8,576 bases of DNA from Candidatus Thiodiazotropha sp. (ex Gloverina cf. vestifex) (GTDB taxonomy: Bacteria; Pseudomonadota; Gammaproteobacteria; Chromatiales; Chromatiaceae): positions 1 through 8,576 of the forward strand of contig JAHXHT010000090.1 in assembly GCA_025656435.1 (NCBI GenBank). The letters are read 5' to 3'. Numbering within the stretch: position 1 is the stretch's first letter; every line of letters starts with the position of its first letter. Position numbers and translations under genes: made by a program. Shown piece by piece: positions 1 to 6,385 of this stretch. The notes below the pieces were generated by a model. The model was not told the origin of the DNA. It did no database searches and saw only the letters and a list, made by a program, of their open reading frames with translations.

Positions 1-90
1 GACGGTCGGGGCATAACGGCTGTCGCGTTGGCGAGTCGATTTTGGGGACTCGGATGTCCCAAAATCTTTCACGAGATAGCGACACGCTTG
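1..90 (-). repeat. Left copy of a 90-bp inverted repeat with internal hairpin
   Basis: This segment is the reverse complement of 8445-8534 with three differences (positions 29, 50 and 76). It contains an imperfect hairpin at 38-66: stem 38-43/61-66 and 45-49/56-60, G44 bulged, 6-nt loop 50-55. One of the three differences falls in that loop. The inner boundary is at position 90, where similarity to the other copy stops abruptly inside the coding sequence of the truncated sensor gene. The outer boundary is not visible because the window begins inside the repeat. It is most likely one end of a mobile or multicopy element (insertion sequence, MITE-like or REP-like). No transposase is visible, so the family is not assigned. 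Confidence 0.85.
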
Positions 91-632
91 TTTATGAATG
101 CGTCTTCATAGGATCTTGTCGCCACAATCCGGTCGGTAATTTCCTCCCGTCGTACATACTCTTCCGCATTGTCACCCTGCAAGACGCCAACTCGCATTCC
201 ACCAAGGTCTTCCGGCGCTTTAATGCGATTTTCTTCATCACGCACAAATACGGCACCAAAAAGACTGATATAGGGTACAGTGAAATCGAGGAACGTTTCC
301 CGTTCCGGGGTGCGGCCCACGAGCGGCAGAGCCTCCAAGTGGCCCGCCTCAAGATCCTGTTTGATTTCCGCCCAGGGACCGACTTCAAAAGTGACTTCAC
401 GACCCATCGCCTGGACGGCAGCCCGCATCAGTTCGACAGAAAATCCGTCTACACTGTTGTCTTCGTGCACGATGGAGAAGGGGGGGTAATCGAGTTCACT
501 CGCCGAACGTACAGGAGGCGGGCCAGCCTGGCAGAATAGGGGAGGCAGCCAGACGGTAATACTAATGGTAAATTGCGCCACAGTCATCCTGTGAAAGCGG
601 ATGACTGTTTCTTGATAATCTAAAAAACGCAA
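69..632 (-). pseudogene. Truncated periplasmic SBP_bac_3 sensor/binding domain, interrupted by the repeat
   Basis: The frame encodes 187 residues with an N-terminal hydrophobic segment (about residues 16-35, ending near CQAG) followed by a type-3 periplasmic solute-binding domain (about 45-180). Visible family motifs include DYPPFS near the start, a VDGFSVEL helix, ALPLVGRTPERE, FDFTVPY-like LDFTVPY, and the GGMRVGVLQGDNAEE stretch. This subtype is known mainly as the input domain of membrane sensor proteins (histidine kinases or GGDEF/EAL proteins), so the lost part may have held a transmembrane segment and a signalling domain; that is inference. Homology ends at YEDAF (about residue 179). 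The last seven codons and the stop come from the repeat at 1-90, so the second half of the domain and everything after it are missing. The longest frame begins with TTG at 632, giving an N-region with Arg residues; the first ATG is at 587. Neither has a good Shine-Dalgarno site, so the start is uncertain. Confidence 0.7.
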
Positions 633-659
633 CCACGGATATGAGGCTCTCTAAGTAGT

Positions 660-688
660 CCTATAAGCCATCCTGGCTGGATTGTGAA
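660..688 (-). promoter_or_regulatory. Possible sigma-70 promoter for the truncated sensor gene
   Basis: On the minus strand TTCACA (688-683) is followed after 17 nt by TATAGG (665-660), five and four matches to the consensus hexamers. Transcription would begin near 653, shortly before the candidate starts at 632 and 587. A small 5-bp inverted repeat (666-670 and 674-678) lies in the spacer. No terminator for the upstream znuB was found between 777 and this site, so read-through from the znu operon cannot be excluded. Confidence 0.3.
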
Positions 689-776
689 AATACCTACAAG
701 TTCATATGGTTTTCGTCAGGATGCAATAGATCTTCAGTATTGTCGAGTATCTTCTCTATATCTTTACATGGTTCAA

Positions 777-1562
777 TCATGCCGGTTGTCGTACAAGCTG
801 TGTCAATCCGAACAGCATGGCCGCCGCCACGACAACCGATGGTCCGGCCGGCGTATCCCATTGCCAGGAACCGGTAAGTCCCAAGACCACAGAGAGGGAG
901 CCGACCGCTGCTGCCATCAATGCCATCTGCTCCGGTGTTTTGCTGAAACGCCTCGCTGCTGCTGCAGGGATGATCATCATGGAGGTGATCAGCAGCACAC
1001 CCACGATTTTCATGGAGACCGCGATCACCAGGGCAATAAGCAGCATGAAAATCAACCGCATCATGCCCACAGGGACGCCTTCCACCTGGGCCAGTTCTTC
1101 ATGCACTGTCAGGGAGAGCAGGGGACGCCAGATCATGAACAAGACCGGCAGCACCGAAAGACCGCCACCCCAGACCCAGAGCAGGTCGTTGGCGGTCACA
1201 GCCAGGATGTCACCAAACAGATAACCCATCAGATCGACACGTACCGAAGTTTGAAATGCCATCACAACCAGTCCCAGTGACAGGGCGCTGTGTGCCAGTA
1301 TGCCGAGTTGGGTGTCTCTGGATAGCTGACGGTTTCTGCTCATGCCGACGAGTAGCAGTGCCAGCAGCATACCCAGTGCGATCACGGACAGATTGAGATT
1401 GATGCCAAGCAGAAAGCCTAGCGCGACACCAAGCAAAGCAGAGTGGGCGAGAGTGTCGCCAAAATAGGCCATACGGCGCCACACCACAAAGACGCCCAGC
1501 GGTCCGGCCACCAGTGCGACACCCATGCCGGCGGCTAAGGCCCGCAACAGAAAATCATCCAT
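777..1562 (-). CDS. znuB: Zinc ABC transporter permease ZnuB
   Basis: The product is a 261-residue integral inner-membrane protein of the ABC-3 family, with about eight hydrophobic segments, the usual length for ZnuB. It forms the channel through which zinc from ZnuA crosses the membrane, powered by ZnuC. The family motif YFGDTLAHSALLG is at residues 33-45, and a long hydrophobic stretch around KIVGVLLITSMMIIPAA, also typical of the family, lies in the C-terminal third. The open frame continues upstream to 1724, but ATG 1562 is chosen because AAGGAG (1575-1570) sits seven bases before it and the preceding codons do not look like ZnuB. The start overlaps the end of znuC by 8 bp in ATGGATGA, so translation is probably coupled. 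It is the last gene of the znuA-zur-znuC-znuB operon and ends without an obvious hairpin-plus-T terminator. Confidence 0.95.
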   Translation of the reverse strand: MDDFLLRALAAGMGVALVAGPLGVFVVWRRMAYFGDTLAHSALLGVALGFLLGINLNLSVIALGMLLALLLVGMSRNRQLSRDTQLGILAHSALSLGLVVMAFQTSVRVDLMGYLFGDILAVTANDLLWVWGGGLSVLPVLFMIWRPLLSLTVHEELAQVEGVPVGMMRLIFMLLIALVIAVSMKIVGVLLITSMMIIPAAAARRFSKTPEQMALMAAAVGSLSVVLGLTGSWQWDTPAGPSVVVAAAMLFGLTQLVRQPA

Positions 1563-2325
1563 GATGATGCTCCTTATGCGGGGATTTGATATCACCATGA
1601 ATATCATGGGTGTGATCGTGGTGATGGGTGTAAACCGCCAGTTTGGCGCTCGCTGCCGCGCCGAATAGCTCCAGGTAAGCGGGGTGCTGGCTGACGCTCT
1701 CCGGATGGCCGGAGCAGCAGACATGATGATTCAGACAAAGCACTTGATCGGTTGTCGACATCACCAGATGAAGGTCGTGTGAGATCATCAATACACCACA
1801 ACCGAATCGATCGCGAATTTGGGTGATTAAGGCGTACAGTACTGCCTGCCCGGTAATATCCACCCCCTGTATCGGTTCGTCGAGGACCAACAGATCCGGC
1901 TGTCGAAGTAGTGCGCGGGCCAACAATACACGCTGGTGCTCGCCACCGGAGAGACGTTGCATCGGGCTATCGAGTAGCAGTTCGATATCCAGTTCGTGGA
2001 CAATCTCCAGCATCTCACTTTCCTTGTACTTGTAGCCAAGAGCGAGAAAGCGTTTGACGGTCAGGGGCATATTTTCCGATAGAGCCAGTCGCTGTGGCAT
2101 ATAGCCGATACGCAGATTCGGCTGTTTTTTTATACTGCCATCGGTTGCCTTGAACAGGCCAAGAATGACTCGCACCAAGGTGGTTTTACCGGCGCCATTG
2201 GGACCGATCAGTGTGACGATTTCTCCTTGTCCTACACTAAGACTGACCTGTTTCAGTATCTGCCGTCCCTGCAGCACAACACTGATACCGTTGGCTTCGA
2301 TGAGTGGTTTGGCTGTTGTGTTCAT
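1555..2325 (-). CDS. znuC: Zinc ABC transporter ATP-binding protein ZnuC
   Basis: The product is a 256-residue cytoplasmic ABC ATPase that energises zinc import through ZnuB. All catalytic motifs are intact: Walker A GPNGAGKTT (41-49), Q-loop Gln78, signature LSGGE (125-129), Walker B LLVLDEP ending at 151 with catalytic Glu150, D-loop near 156, and switch His183. The C-terminal tail from about 232 to 255 is rich in His (YTHHHDHTHD, then HKEHHH). His-rich tails of this type are usual for ZnuC and support zinc rather than another metal. The ATG overlaps the zur stop by 4 bp (ATGA, 2322-2325) and there is no strong Shine-Dalgarno site, so translation probably depends on coupling to zur. It is the only ATPase gene in the window, although two permease genes are present. 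Confidence 0.96.
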   Translation of the reverse strand: MNTTAKPLIEANGISVVLQGRQILKQVSLSVGQGEIVTLIGPNGAGKTTLVRVILGLFKATDGSIKKQPNLRIGYMPQRLALSENMPLTVKRFLALGYKYKESEMLEIVHELDIELLLDSPMQRLSGGEHQRVLLARALLRQPDLLVLDEPIQGVDITGQAVLYALITQIRDRFGCGVLMISHDLHLVMSTTDQVLCLNHHVCCSGHPESVSQHPAYLELFGAAASAKLAVYTHHHDHTHDIHGDIKSPHKEHHHG

Positions 2326-2822
2326 GTGTTTGAATGATGCTTGCAGTGGGCGCAGATACCGGCGACTTCAATCGTTCGTTTCTCAACTGTGAAGCCAAGA
2401 CGTTTGGCATCCTTGGCAATGGCTGACTCTATCTTGGCATCGTCCATTTCTGCTGCCTGCCCACAGTCTTCGCAGATAAAAAACTGCGCGGCGTGATTAA
2501 GCCCGGGGTGATTACAGCCGACATAGGCGTTGAGTGAAGTGATACGGTGGATGAGATCGCTTTGCATGAGAAAGTCGAGAGAACGATAGATGGTGGGGGG
2601 GGCTGCTTTGCGTCCTTCGTGGGTCAATTGTTCCAGCAGATCGTATGCACCGACAGGCTGATGGTTGGCCCAGATCAGTTCCAGTACGCGACGGCGTAAT
2701 TCAGTTAAGCGCAGACCCCGTTGCTTACAGTAGGCCTCCGCCTCCTGCAGGGCGTGTGCTATGCAGGTTTTATGATCATGATCAGCAGCCGGGAACTGCT
2801 TCGTGTGTTTGAGTCGACTCAT
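2322..2822 (-). CDS. zur: Zinc uptake regulator Zur (Fur family)
   Basis: The product is a 166-residue Fur-family repressor that binds DNA when loaded with zinc. The winged-helix region (about 37-95) includes VGAYDLLEQL and PPTIYRSLDFL. Two CxxC pairs, Cys117/Cys120 and Cys157/Cys160, would hold the structural zinc. His92, Cys103, His110 and Glu125 are spaced much like the regulatory-site ligands of E. coli Zur (His77, Cys88, His96, Glu111), which argues for Zur rather than Fur. The N-terminus carries an additional HDH stretch and Cys20. The ATG at 2822 is supported by GGAG (2833-2830) seven bases upstream, which lies directly before and up to the znuA stop codon; the gap to znuA is 4 bp. Its place inside the operon implies that Zur controls its own level through the operator at 3822-3834. 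Confidence 0.93.
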   Translation of the reverse strand: MSRLKHTKQFPAADHDHKTCIAHALQEAEAYCKQRGLRLTELRRRVLELIWANHQPVGAYDLLEQLTHEGRKAAPPTIYRSLDFLMQSDLIHRITSLNAYVGCNHPGLNHAAQFFICEDCGQAAEMDDAKIESAIAKDAKRLGFTVEKRTIEVAGICAHCKHHSNT

Positions 2823-2826
2823 TGAT

Positions 2827-3777
2827 TTACTCCGTGAGGCAATCCACCAAGTTCTCTGAAAGACGCTGCATCAGCATGAAATAAGCATCAGGCCCTGCTG
2901 GGAGATCCTGCCCTAACGGATCAAGTTGACCGATTCTTGCCTGTGTACCCTCCACCAAGGTACGAACCAACTTGGGCTCAAACTGGGGCTCCGCAAAGAC
3001 ACAACGGGCATTCAGGTGACGGATCTTTTGGCGCAGTTCATGGATGTGCCGGGCGCCGGATAGACGTTCCGGACTGATGCTTACTGAACCCACAGCGTTT
3101 AGTTGAAAGTGCTGTTCAAAATAGTGGTAGGCATCGTGAAACACGATAAAGGGAGTCTCATTAACAGCAGCAATTCTGCTTGCAAGATCTGTATCGAGAG
3201 TCTGCAAACGATCTAAGAGAAATCGACTGTTTTTAAGGTACTGGTCGCTATGTGATGCATCGAGCCGAACCAGAATCTGGGTTAAGTGCCGTACCATTTG
3301 GATGACGTTATCCGGTGACAGCCAGATGTGATTATCCCAGGCTTGCATAACAGAAGCCGAATGATCAGGAGCCATTTGGTGACGCTGTTTATGCTGATGC
3401 ATTTCCCACTCATGACTGGCACGTATCGGTAACAGGAGTAATTCCGGTGTGTTGATCAGACTGATAACTTCTGCGTCACGATTACGAGAATCAAGCAGGC
3501 GGGAGAGGGAAGGTTCTAAGCTGCTTCCAATCCATACAATCAGATCAGCCTCATTCAACGCACGTGCATTGGAGGGTCTGAGGCTCATATTGTGAGGGGA
3601 CTGATTGTCGTCAATCAGGAGTATGGGCTCACCGATATCGTGCATCAATCCTGCAAGTAGTGAATGGATCGGCTTGATGCTGACAACCACCTTGGGTTCA
3701 GCCTGAATCAAGGGACTGAACAGATCCAGTGCTAGCAGGCAGAGCCCATATTTGAGAAATGGTTCTAGCTTGAACAT
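2827..3777 (-). CDS. znuA: Zinc ABC transporter substrate-binding protein ZnuA
   Basis: The product is a periplasmic cluster A-I metal-binding protein that delivers zinc to ZnuB. From ATG 3777 it has 316 residues with a signal peptide at 1-26 (cleavage after IQA). Expected zinc ligands are His62 (SPHNMSLRPS), His150 (NHIWLSP) and His214 (FHDAYHYF). Between the first two lies a short His-rich loop (about 122-139: SHEWEMHQHKQRH, then DHS), typical of ZnuA. Two late Cys residues, in RCVFAEP and near the C-terminus, may form the disulfide seen in E. coli ZnuA. An in-frame ATG at 3813 would add 12 residues, but it lies only 9 bp from the Zur box and would fall almost at the predicted transcription start. 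The inner start gives a clean signal peptide and is preferred, although its ribosome-binding site is weak. It is the first gene of the operon. Confidence 0.93.
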   Translation of the reverse strand: MFKLEPFLKYGLCLLALDLFSPLIQAEPKVVVSIKPIHSLLAGLMHDIGEPILLIDDNQSPHNMSLRPSNARALNEADLIVWIGSSLEPSLSRLLDSRNRDAEVISLINTPELLLLPIRASHEWEMHQHKQRHQMAPDHSASVMQAWDNHIWLSPDNVIQMVRHLTQILVRLDASHSDQYLKNSRFLLDRLQTLDTDLASRIAAVNETPFIVFHDAYHYFEQHFQLNAVGSVSISPERLSGARHIHELRQKIRHLNARCVFAEPQFEPKLVRTLVEGTQARIGQLDPLGQDLPAGPDAYFMLMQRLSENLVDCLTE

Positions 3778-3821
3778 CTGTCGGTTTGCATCTCTTGCAT
3801 GGGGTCGCTGCATAATGTTAC

Positions 3822-3834
3822 GTTATATTATAAC
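3822..3834. promoter_or_regulatory. Zur box (operator) between the divergent zinc operons
   Basis: The 13-mer GTTATATTATAAC is a perfect palindrome around one central base and matches the core of the known gammaproteobacterial Zur site (GTTATA-N-TATAAC). On the minus strand it contains a perfect -10 hexamer TATAAT (3832-3827), and on the plus strand TATATT (3824-3829), so bound Zur would cover a promoter in one or both directions. No convincing -35 hexamer is visible at the right distance. It is the only such box in the window and lies 45 bp before the znuA start and 84 bp before the plus-strand operon. Control of znuA is likely; control of the divergent operon is inferred from position. Confidence 0.85.
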
Positions 3835-3840
3835 AACATC

Positions 3841-3861
3841 CCAGCCCCCTGGTAGGGCTGG
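3841..3861. other. Inverted repeat beside the Zur box
   Basis: A perfect 7-bp inverted repeat (CCAGCCC at 3841-3847, GGGCTGG at 3855-3861) with a 7-nt spacer starts six bases from the Zur box. If plus-strand transcription starts just after the Zur box, it would form a hairpin at the 5' end of that mRNA. In the other direction it occupies the -35 region of the znuA promoter. It may be an RNA structure or a second operator, or have no function. There is no T-run, so it is not a terminator. Confidence 0.4.
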
Positions 3862-3918
3862 TTGATATTGCTTTGTCACCTGATAAACGTGAAGCACCCC
3901 GGAATGAAACGGGAATAA

Positions 3919-4185
3919 ATGAAACAATCACTGCTTACACTGTTGGCGCTCGCAGTCCTGATTTCTCAGGGGCTATGGGTCGATCATCTCTATCACGACC
4001 ATGATCAGGATGAAGTCTGCGAAGTCTGCCTGGTAGCCCATGCCCAGGATCATTTTGTTGCACCTTCTCTTCTTTCTCTCTCAATCAATCGGGTTTTCTC
4101 TGACATACAAGCGGGATCGTCTGAAGGACTGATCGCACTTGCCGCCAACTTTCACCGCATTCGCGCACCACCCGCTACTTCCTAA
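3919..4185 (+). CDS. Small secreted His/Cys-rich protein, putative metal-binding
   Basis: This 88-residue product has an N-terminal hydrophobic segment (about 4-19) that would act as signal peptide or membrane anchor. A compact metal-binding-looking patch follows: DHLYHDHDQDE, then CEVC with the two Cys three residues apart, then AHAQDHF. The C-terminal half has no clear motif and ends in a RAPPA-like tail. The CxxC with flanking His and the tail recall small DUF2946-like exported proteins of Proteobacteria, but I cannot confirm membership. It is the first gene of the plus-strand operon, opposite znuA, with the Zur box upstream, so a periplasmic zinc-binding or zinc-transfer role is plausible but inferred. 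The start ATG has a weak GGGA ribosome-binding site at 3911-3914. Confidence 0.75.
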   Translation: MKQSLLTLLALAVLISQGLWVDHLYHDHDQDEVCEVCLVAHAQDHFVAPSLLSLSINRVFSDIQAGSSEGLIALAANFHRIRAPPATS

Positions 4186-4213
4186 GCACAGATCAACAAA
4201 TATTTTTTTTACT

Positions 4214-4237
4214 GGCAGTGCGAGATACCGCGCTGTC
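4214..4237 (+). other. Hairpin just before the outer-membrane protein gene
   Basis: A 9-bp stem (4214-4222 with 4229-4237, including two G-U pairs) encloses a 6-nt loop. It lies 11 bases before the Shine-Dalgarno site GGAGAG (4249-4254) and follows a T-run at 4203-4210. The T-run precedes the stem, so it is not a plus-strand terminator. It could protect or tune the mRNA between the first and second genes of the operon; no function is shown. Confidence 0.3.
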
Positions 4238-4259
4238 CTGTGTAATTTGGAGAGCTTAA

Positions 4260-5468
4260 ATGAACAAGCGTATTTCAATCGTAACAGTGCTGTCACTGGT
4301 GTTGGGTTTAACTCCTGTTTGCGCTGTGGAAAGTGACGGTTTCAATCCTGCAATCAGTCTGATACTCGACGGCCGTTTCAGTGTCTATGAGAATGACACC
4401 GACTATGAACTGCCCGGTTTTATGCTCGGGGGGGAAGCGGGCCGCGGAGATGAGGGTTTTCATCTTGGGCATAACGAATTGGCCATCAGCGCCAATGTGG
4501 ATGACATGTTCTACGGCAAGATGACAGCCGTCATCGCCGATCATGAAGGTGAAACGGAGGTGGAACTCGAGGAGGCCTATATCGAGACATTGGCTTTGGG
4601 TAACGGCCTGACTGTCAAGGGTGGGCGTTTTTTCTCTGCGATCGGTTACCTGAACCAGCAACACCCCCATGCCTGGGGTTTTTCTGATGCCCCGTTGATC
4701 TATCGGGGGTTGTTTGGCGACCAGTTGCGCGATGACGGATTGCAAATCAGTTGGGTAGCGCCCACCGAACTCTATCTCAAACTCGGTGGTGAGATTACCC
4801 GTGGAGAACGCTTTCCGGCCGGCGGCGCCAGTCACGATGGTGCAGGGGCAAACAGCCTGTTTGCCAAGATCGGGGGTGACATCGGGGAGAGCCAGGCCTG
4901 GCAGGTCGGTCTCTCTCATTGGCAGGCCGATATCGAGAATCGTACATCCGGTGGACATCATCATGACGGTGGCGCTCATGAGATCCCAACTTATACCGGT
5001 GACAGTCGTTTCAGCGGTATCGATTTTGTCTGGAAATGGGCGCCTCAAGGCAATGCCAGTGAAAGAAACCTGAAACTTCAGGGCGAGTATTTCATACGTG
5101 ATGAAGCGGGGACAGTGAGCATGGATGACGGTTCCGTTACACCCGAATCGACCACATATGATGGAGAACAGAAGGGTTGGTATCTACAGGCGGTCTATCA
5201 GTTCATACCGCGCTGGCGGGTCGGTCTGCGCTACGACCGACTCGATTCGGATAACCGGGGATCGGATCAGGAGGTGCTGGCAGAAGCGGGGCTCGATAAT
5301 GAAGGCCATACGCCTGAACGGCTGACCCTGATGGGTGATTACTCGCACAGTGAATACAGCCGGGTGCGATTACAGTACGCCAAGGATGACTCTTACGAAG
5401 ATCAGGACGATATCCTCACTCTGCAGTACATCATGAGTCTTGGCCCTCATGGGGCACGCCAGTTTTAG
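4260..5468 (+). CDS. Porin-like outer-membrane beta-barrel protein of the zinc operon
   Basis: The 402-residue product has a signal peptide (1-22, cleavage after VCA) and then alternating amphipathic strands rich in aromatic and acidic residues. It ends in Phe (ARQF), the usual C-terminal signature for outer-membrane barrel assembly. There is no TonB plug domain and the length is far below that of a TonB-dependent receptor, so a porin-like channel is more likely. A predicted loop carries HHHDGGAHE at residues 233-241, and acidic stretches occur elsewhere (for example DHEGETEVELEE); these could attract Zn2+. GGAGAG at 4249-4254 supports the start. It sits 11 bp before the second binding-protein gene, whose ribosome-binding site overlaps its stop codon, so the two are cotranscribed. 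An outer-membrane entry role for zinc is inferred from context; I do not recognise a characterised homologue. Confidence 0.8.
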   Translation: MNKRISIVTVLSLVLGLTPVCAVESDGFNPAISLILDGRFSVYENDTDYELPGFMLGGEAGRGDEGFHLGHNELAISANVDDMFYGKMTAVIADHEGETEVELEEAYIETLALGNGLTVKGGRFFSAIGYLNQQHPHAWGFSDAPLIYRGLFGDQLRDDGLQISWVAPTELYLKLGGEITRGERFPAGGASHDGAGANSLFAKIGGDIGESQAWQVGLSHWQADIENRTSGGHHHDGGAHEIPTYTGDSRFSGIDFVWKWAPQGNASERNLKLQGEYFIRDEAGTVSMDDGSVTPESTTYDGEQKGWYLQAVYQFIPRWRVGLRYDRLDSDNRGSDQEVLAEAGLDNEGHTPERLTLMGDYSHSEYSRVRLQYAKDDSYEDQDDILTLQYIMSLGPHGARQF

Positions 5469-5479
5469 GAGGCTGTCCG

Positions 5480-6385
5480 ATGAAACATACACTGTGTTTA
5501 GTTCTGATTGCGATGGGGATGGGGTTGCCTCAGATCGCGTTCTCACAGCTCAATATCTTTGCCTGTGAACCAGAGTGGGCATCCTTGGTGAAAGAGTTGG
5601 GTGGCGATCGAGTGTTAACCACTTCAGCAACCACGGCCCATCAGGACCCACATCGCATCGAGGCACGGCCCAGTTTGATCGCAAAAGTACGACGGGCTGA
5701 TTTATTGGTATGCAGCGGTGCAGAGTTGGAAGTTGGCTGGTTGCCAATGCTGCAACGTCAGACAGGTAACCGAAAAGTTCTGGCGGGGCAGACGGGTTAC
5801 TTTGAAGCTGCACAATGGGTTGACCGTTTGGGTATCCCGGAAAAGGTGGATCGCTCCATGGGCGATGTGCATGCTTCCGGTAATCCGCATGTTCATCTTG
5901 ACCCCCGACGGTTATTGCAGATCGCATTGGCGTTGAATGAGCGCCTGATCTCACTCGATCCGTCGAATACCCAACACTACCAATCCCGCTTTGAGGGTTT
6001 TAAGCATCGCTGGCAGATGGCGCTGGAGCGGTGGCAACGGCTTGCCGAACCGCTGAAAGGCATGAGGTTGGTAGTCCATCATCAGGACTGGGATTATCTG
6101 TTTGATTGGCTGCACATTGAAAAAGTGGGTGCTCTGGAGCCAAAGCCGGGTCTGCCAACCTCGGCAGGGCATCTCGCTAAACTGAAACAAACGCTGACGG
6201 AGATGCCGGCCAGTGCGATTATCTATACCCACTACCAGAATCCCAAGGCTGCCAAACGGCTCTCTCAACTGACGGGAATTGTGGCAGTTGAACTTCCCTA
6301 CACTGTGGGAGGTGGAGAAGGGGTCACCGATCTATTCACGCTTTTTGATGTAACACTGAAACGTCTTCTTAAGGTGAAATCATGA
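5480..6385 (+). CDS. Second metal (zinc) ABC transporter substrate-binding protein, ZnuA-like
   Basis: The 301-residue periplasmic protein has a signal peptide (about 1-22) and belongs to the cluster A-I metal-binding family. Ligand motifs are present: His58 in HQDPHRIEARPS, His139 in GNPHVHLDP, and His200/His201 in VVHHQDWDYL, with EPKPGLPTSAGHL and YTHYQNPKAAKRL further on, as in this family. It differs clearly from the first ZnuA: it has no long His-rich loop, and DVHASGNPHVH takes that position. The start ATG has AGGAGG (5467-5472) seven bases upstream, overlapping the stop of the outer-membrane protein gene. The end overlaps the next gene by 4 bp (ATGA). Zinc is the likely substrate because of the Zur box and neighbours, but manganese or iron cannot be ruled out from the sequence. 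Confidence 0.88.
   Translation: MKHTLCLVLIAMGMGLPQIAFSQLNIFACEPEWASLVKELGGDRVLTTSATTAHQDPHRIEARPSLIAKVRRADLLVCSGAELEVGWLPMLQRQTGNRKVLAGQTGYFEAAQWVDRLGIPEKVDRSMGDVHASGNPHVHLDPRRLLQIALALNERLISLDPSNTQHYQSRFEGFKHRWQMALERWQRLAEPLKGMRLVVHHQDWDYLFDWLHIEKVGALEPKPGLPTSAGHLAKLKQTLTEMPASAIIYTHYQNPKAAKRLSQLTGIVAVELPYTVGGGEGVTDLFTLFDVTLKRLLKVKS

Noticed and set aside
684..1280. Plus-strand open frame with many His, Gln and Arg opposite znuB
   Set aside because: It is antisense to znuB, whose frame, start and motifs are clear; the composition reflects the reverse complement of a hydrophobic membrane protein.
1563..1724. N-terminal extension of znuB upstream of 1562
   Set aside because: It would overlap znuC extensively, lacks ZnuB character, and a good Shine-Dalgarno site marks ATG 1562.
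2322..2822. Fur (iron) or PerR rather than Zur
   Set aside because: The spacing of His92, Cys103, His110 and Glu125, the zinc operon context and the Zur box all favour Zur.
4308..5048. Long minus-strand open frame (246 codons) opposite the outer-membrane protein gene
   Set aside because: It lies wholly inside a well-supported gene, has no signal peptide or motif, and its translation looks like the shadow of the other strand.
4260..5468. TonB-dependent receptor for zinc
   Set aside because: There is no plug domain or TonB box, and 402 residues is too short.
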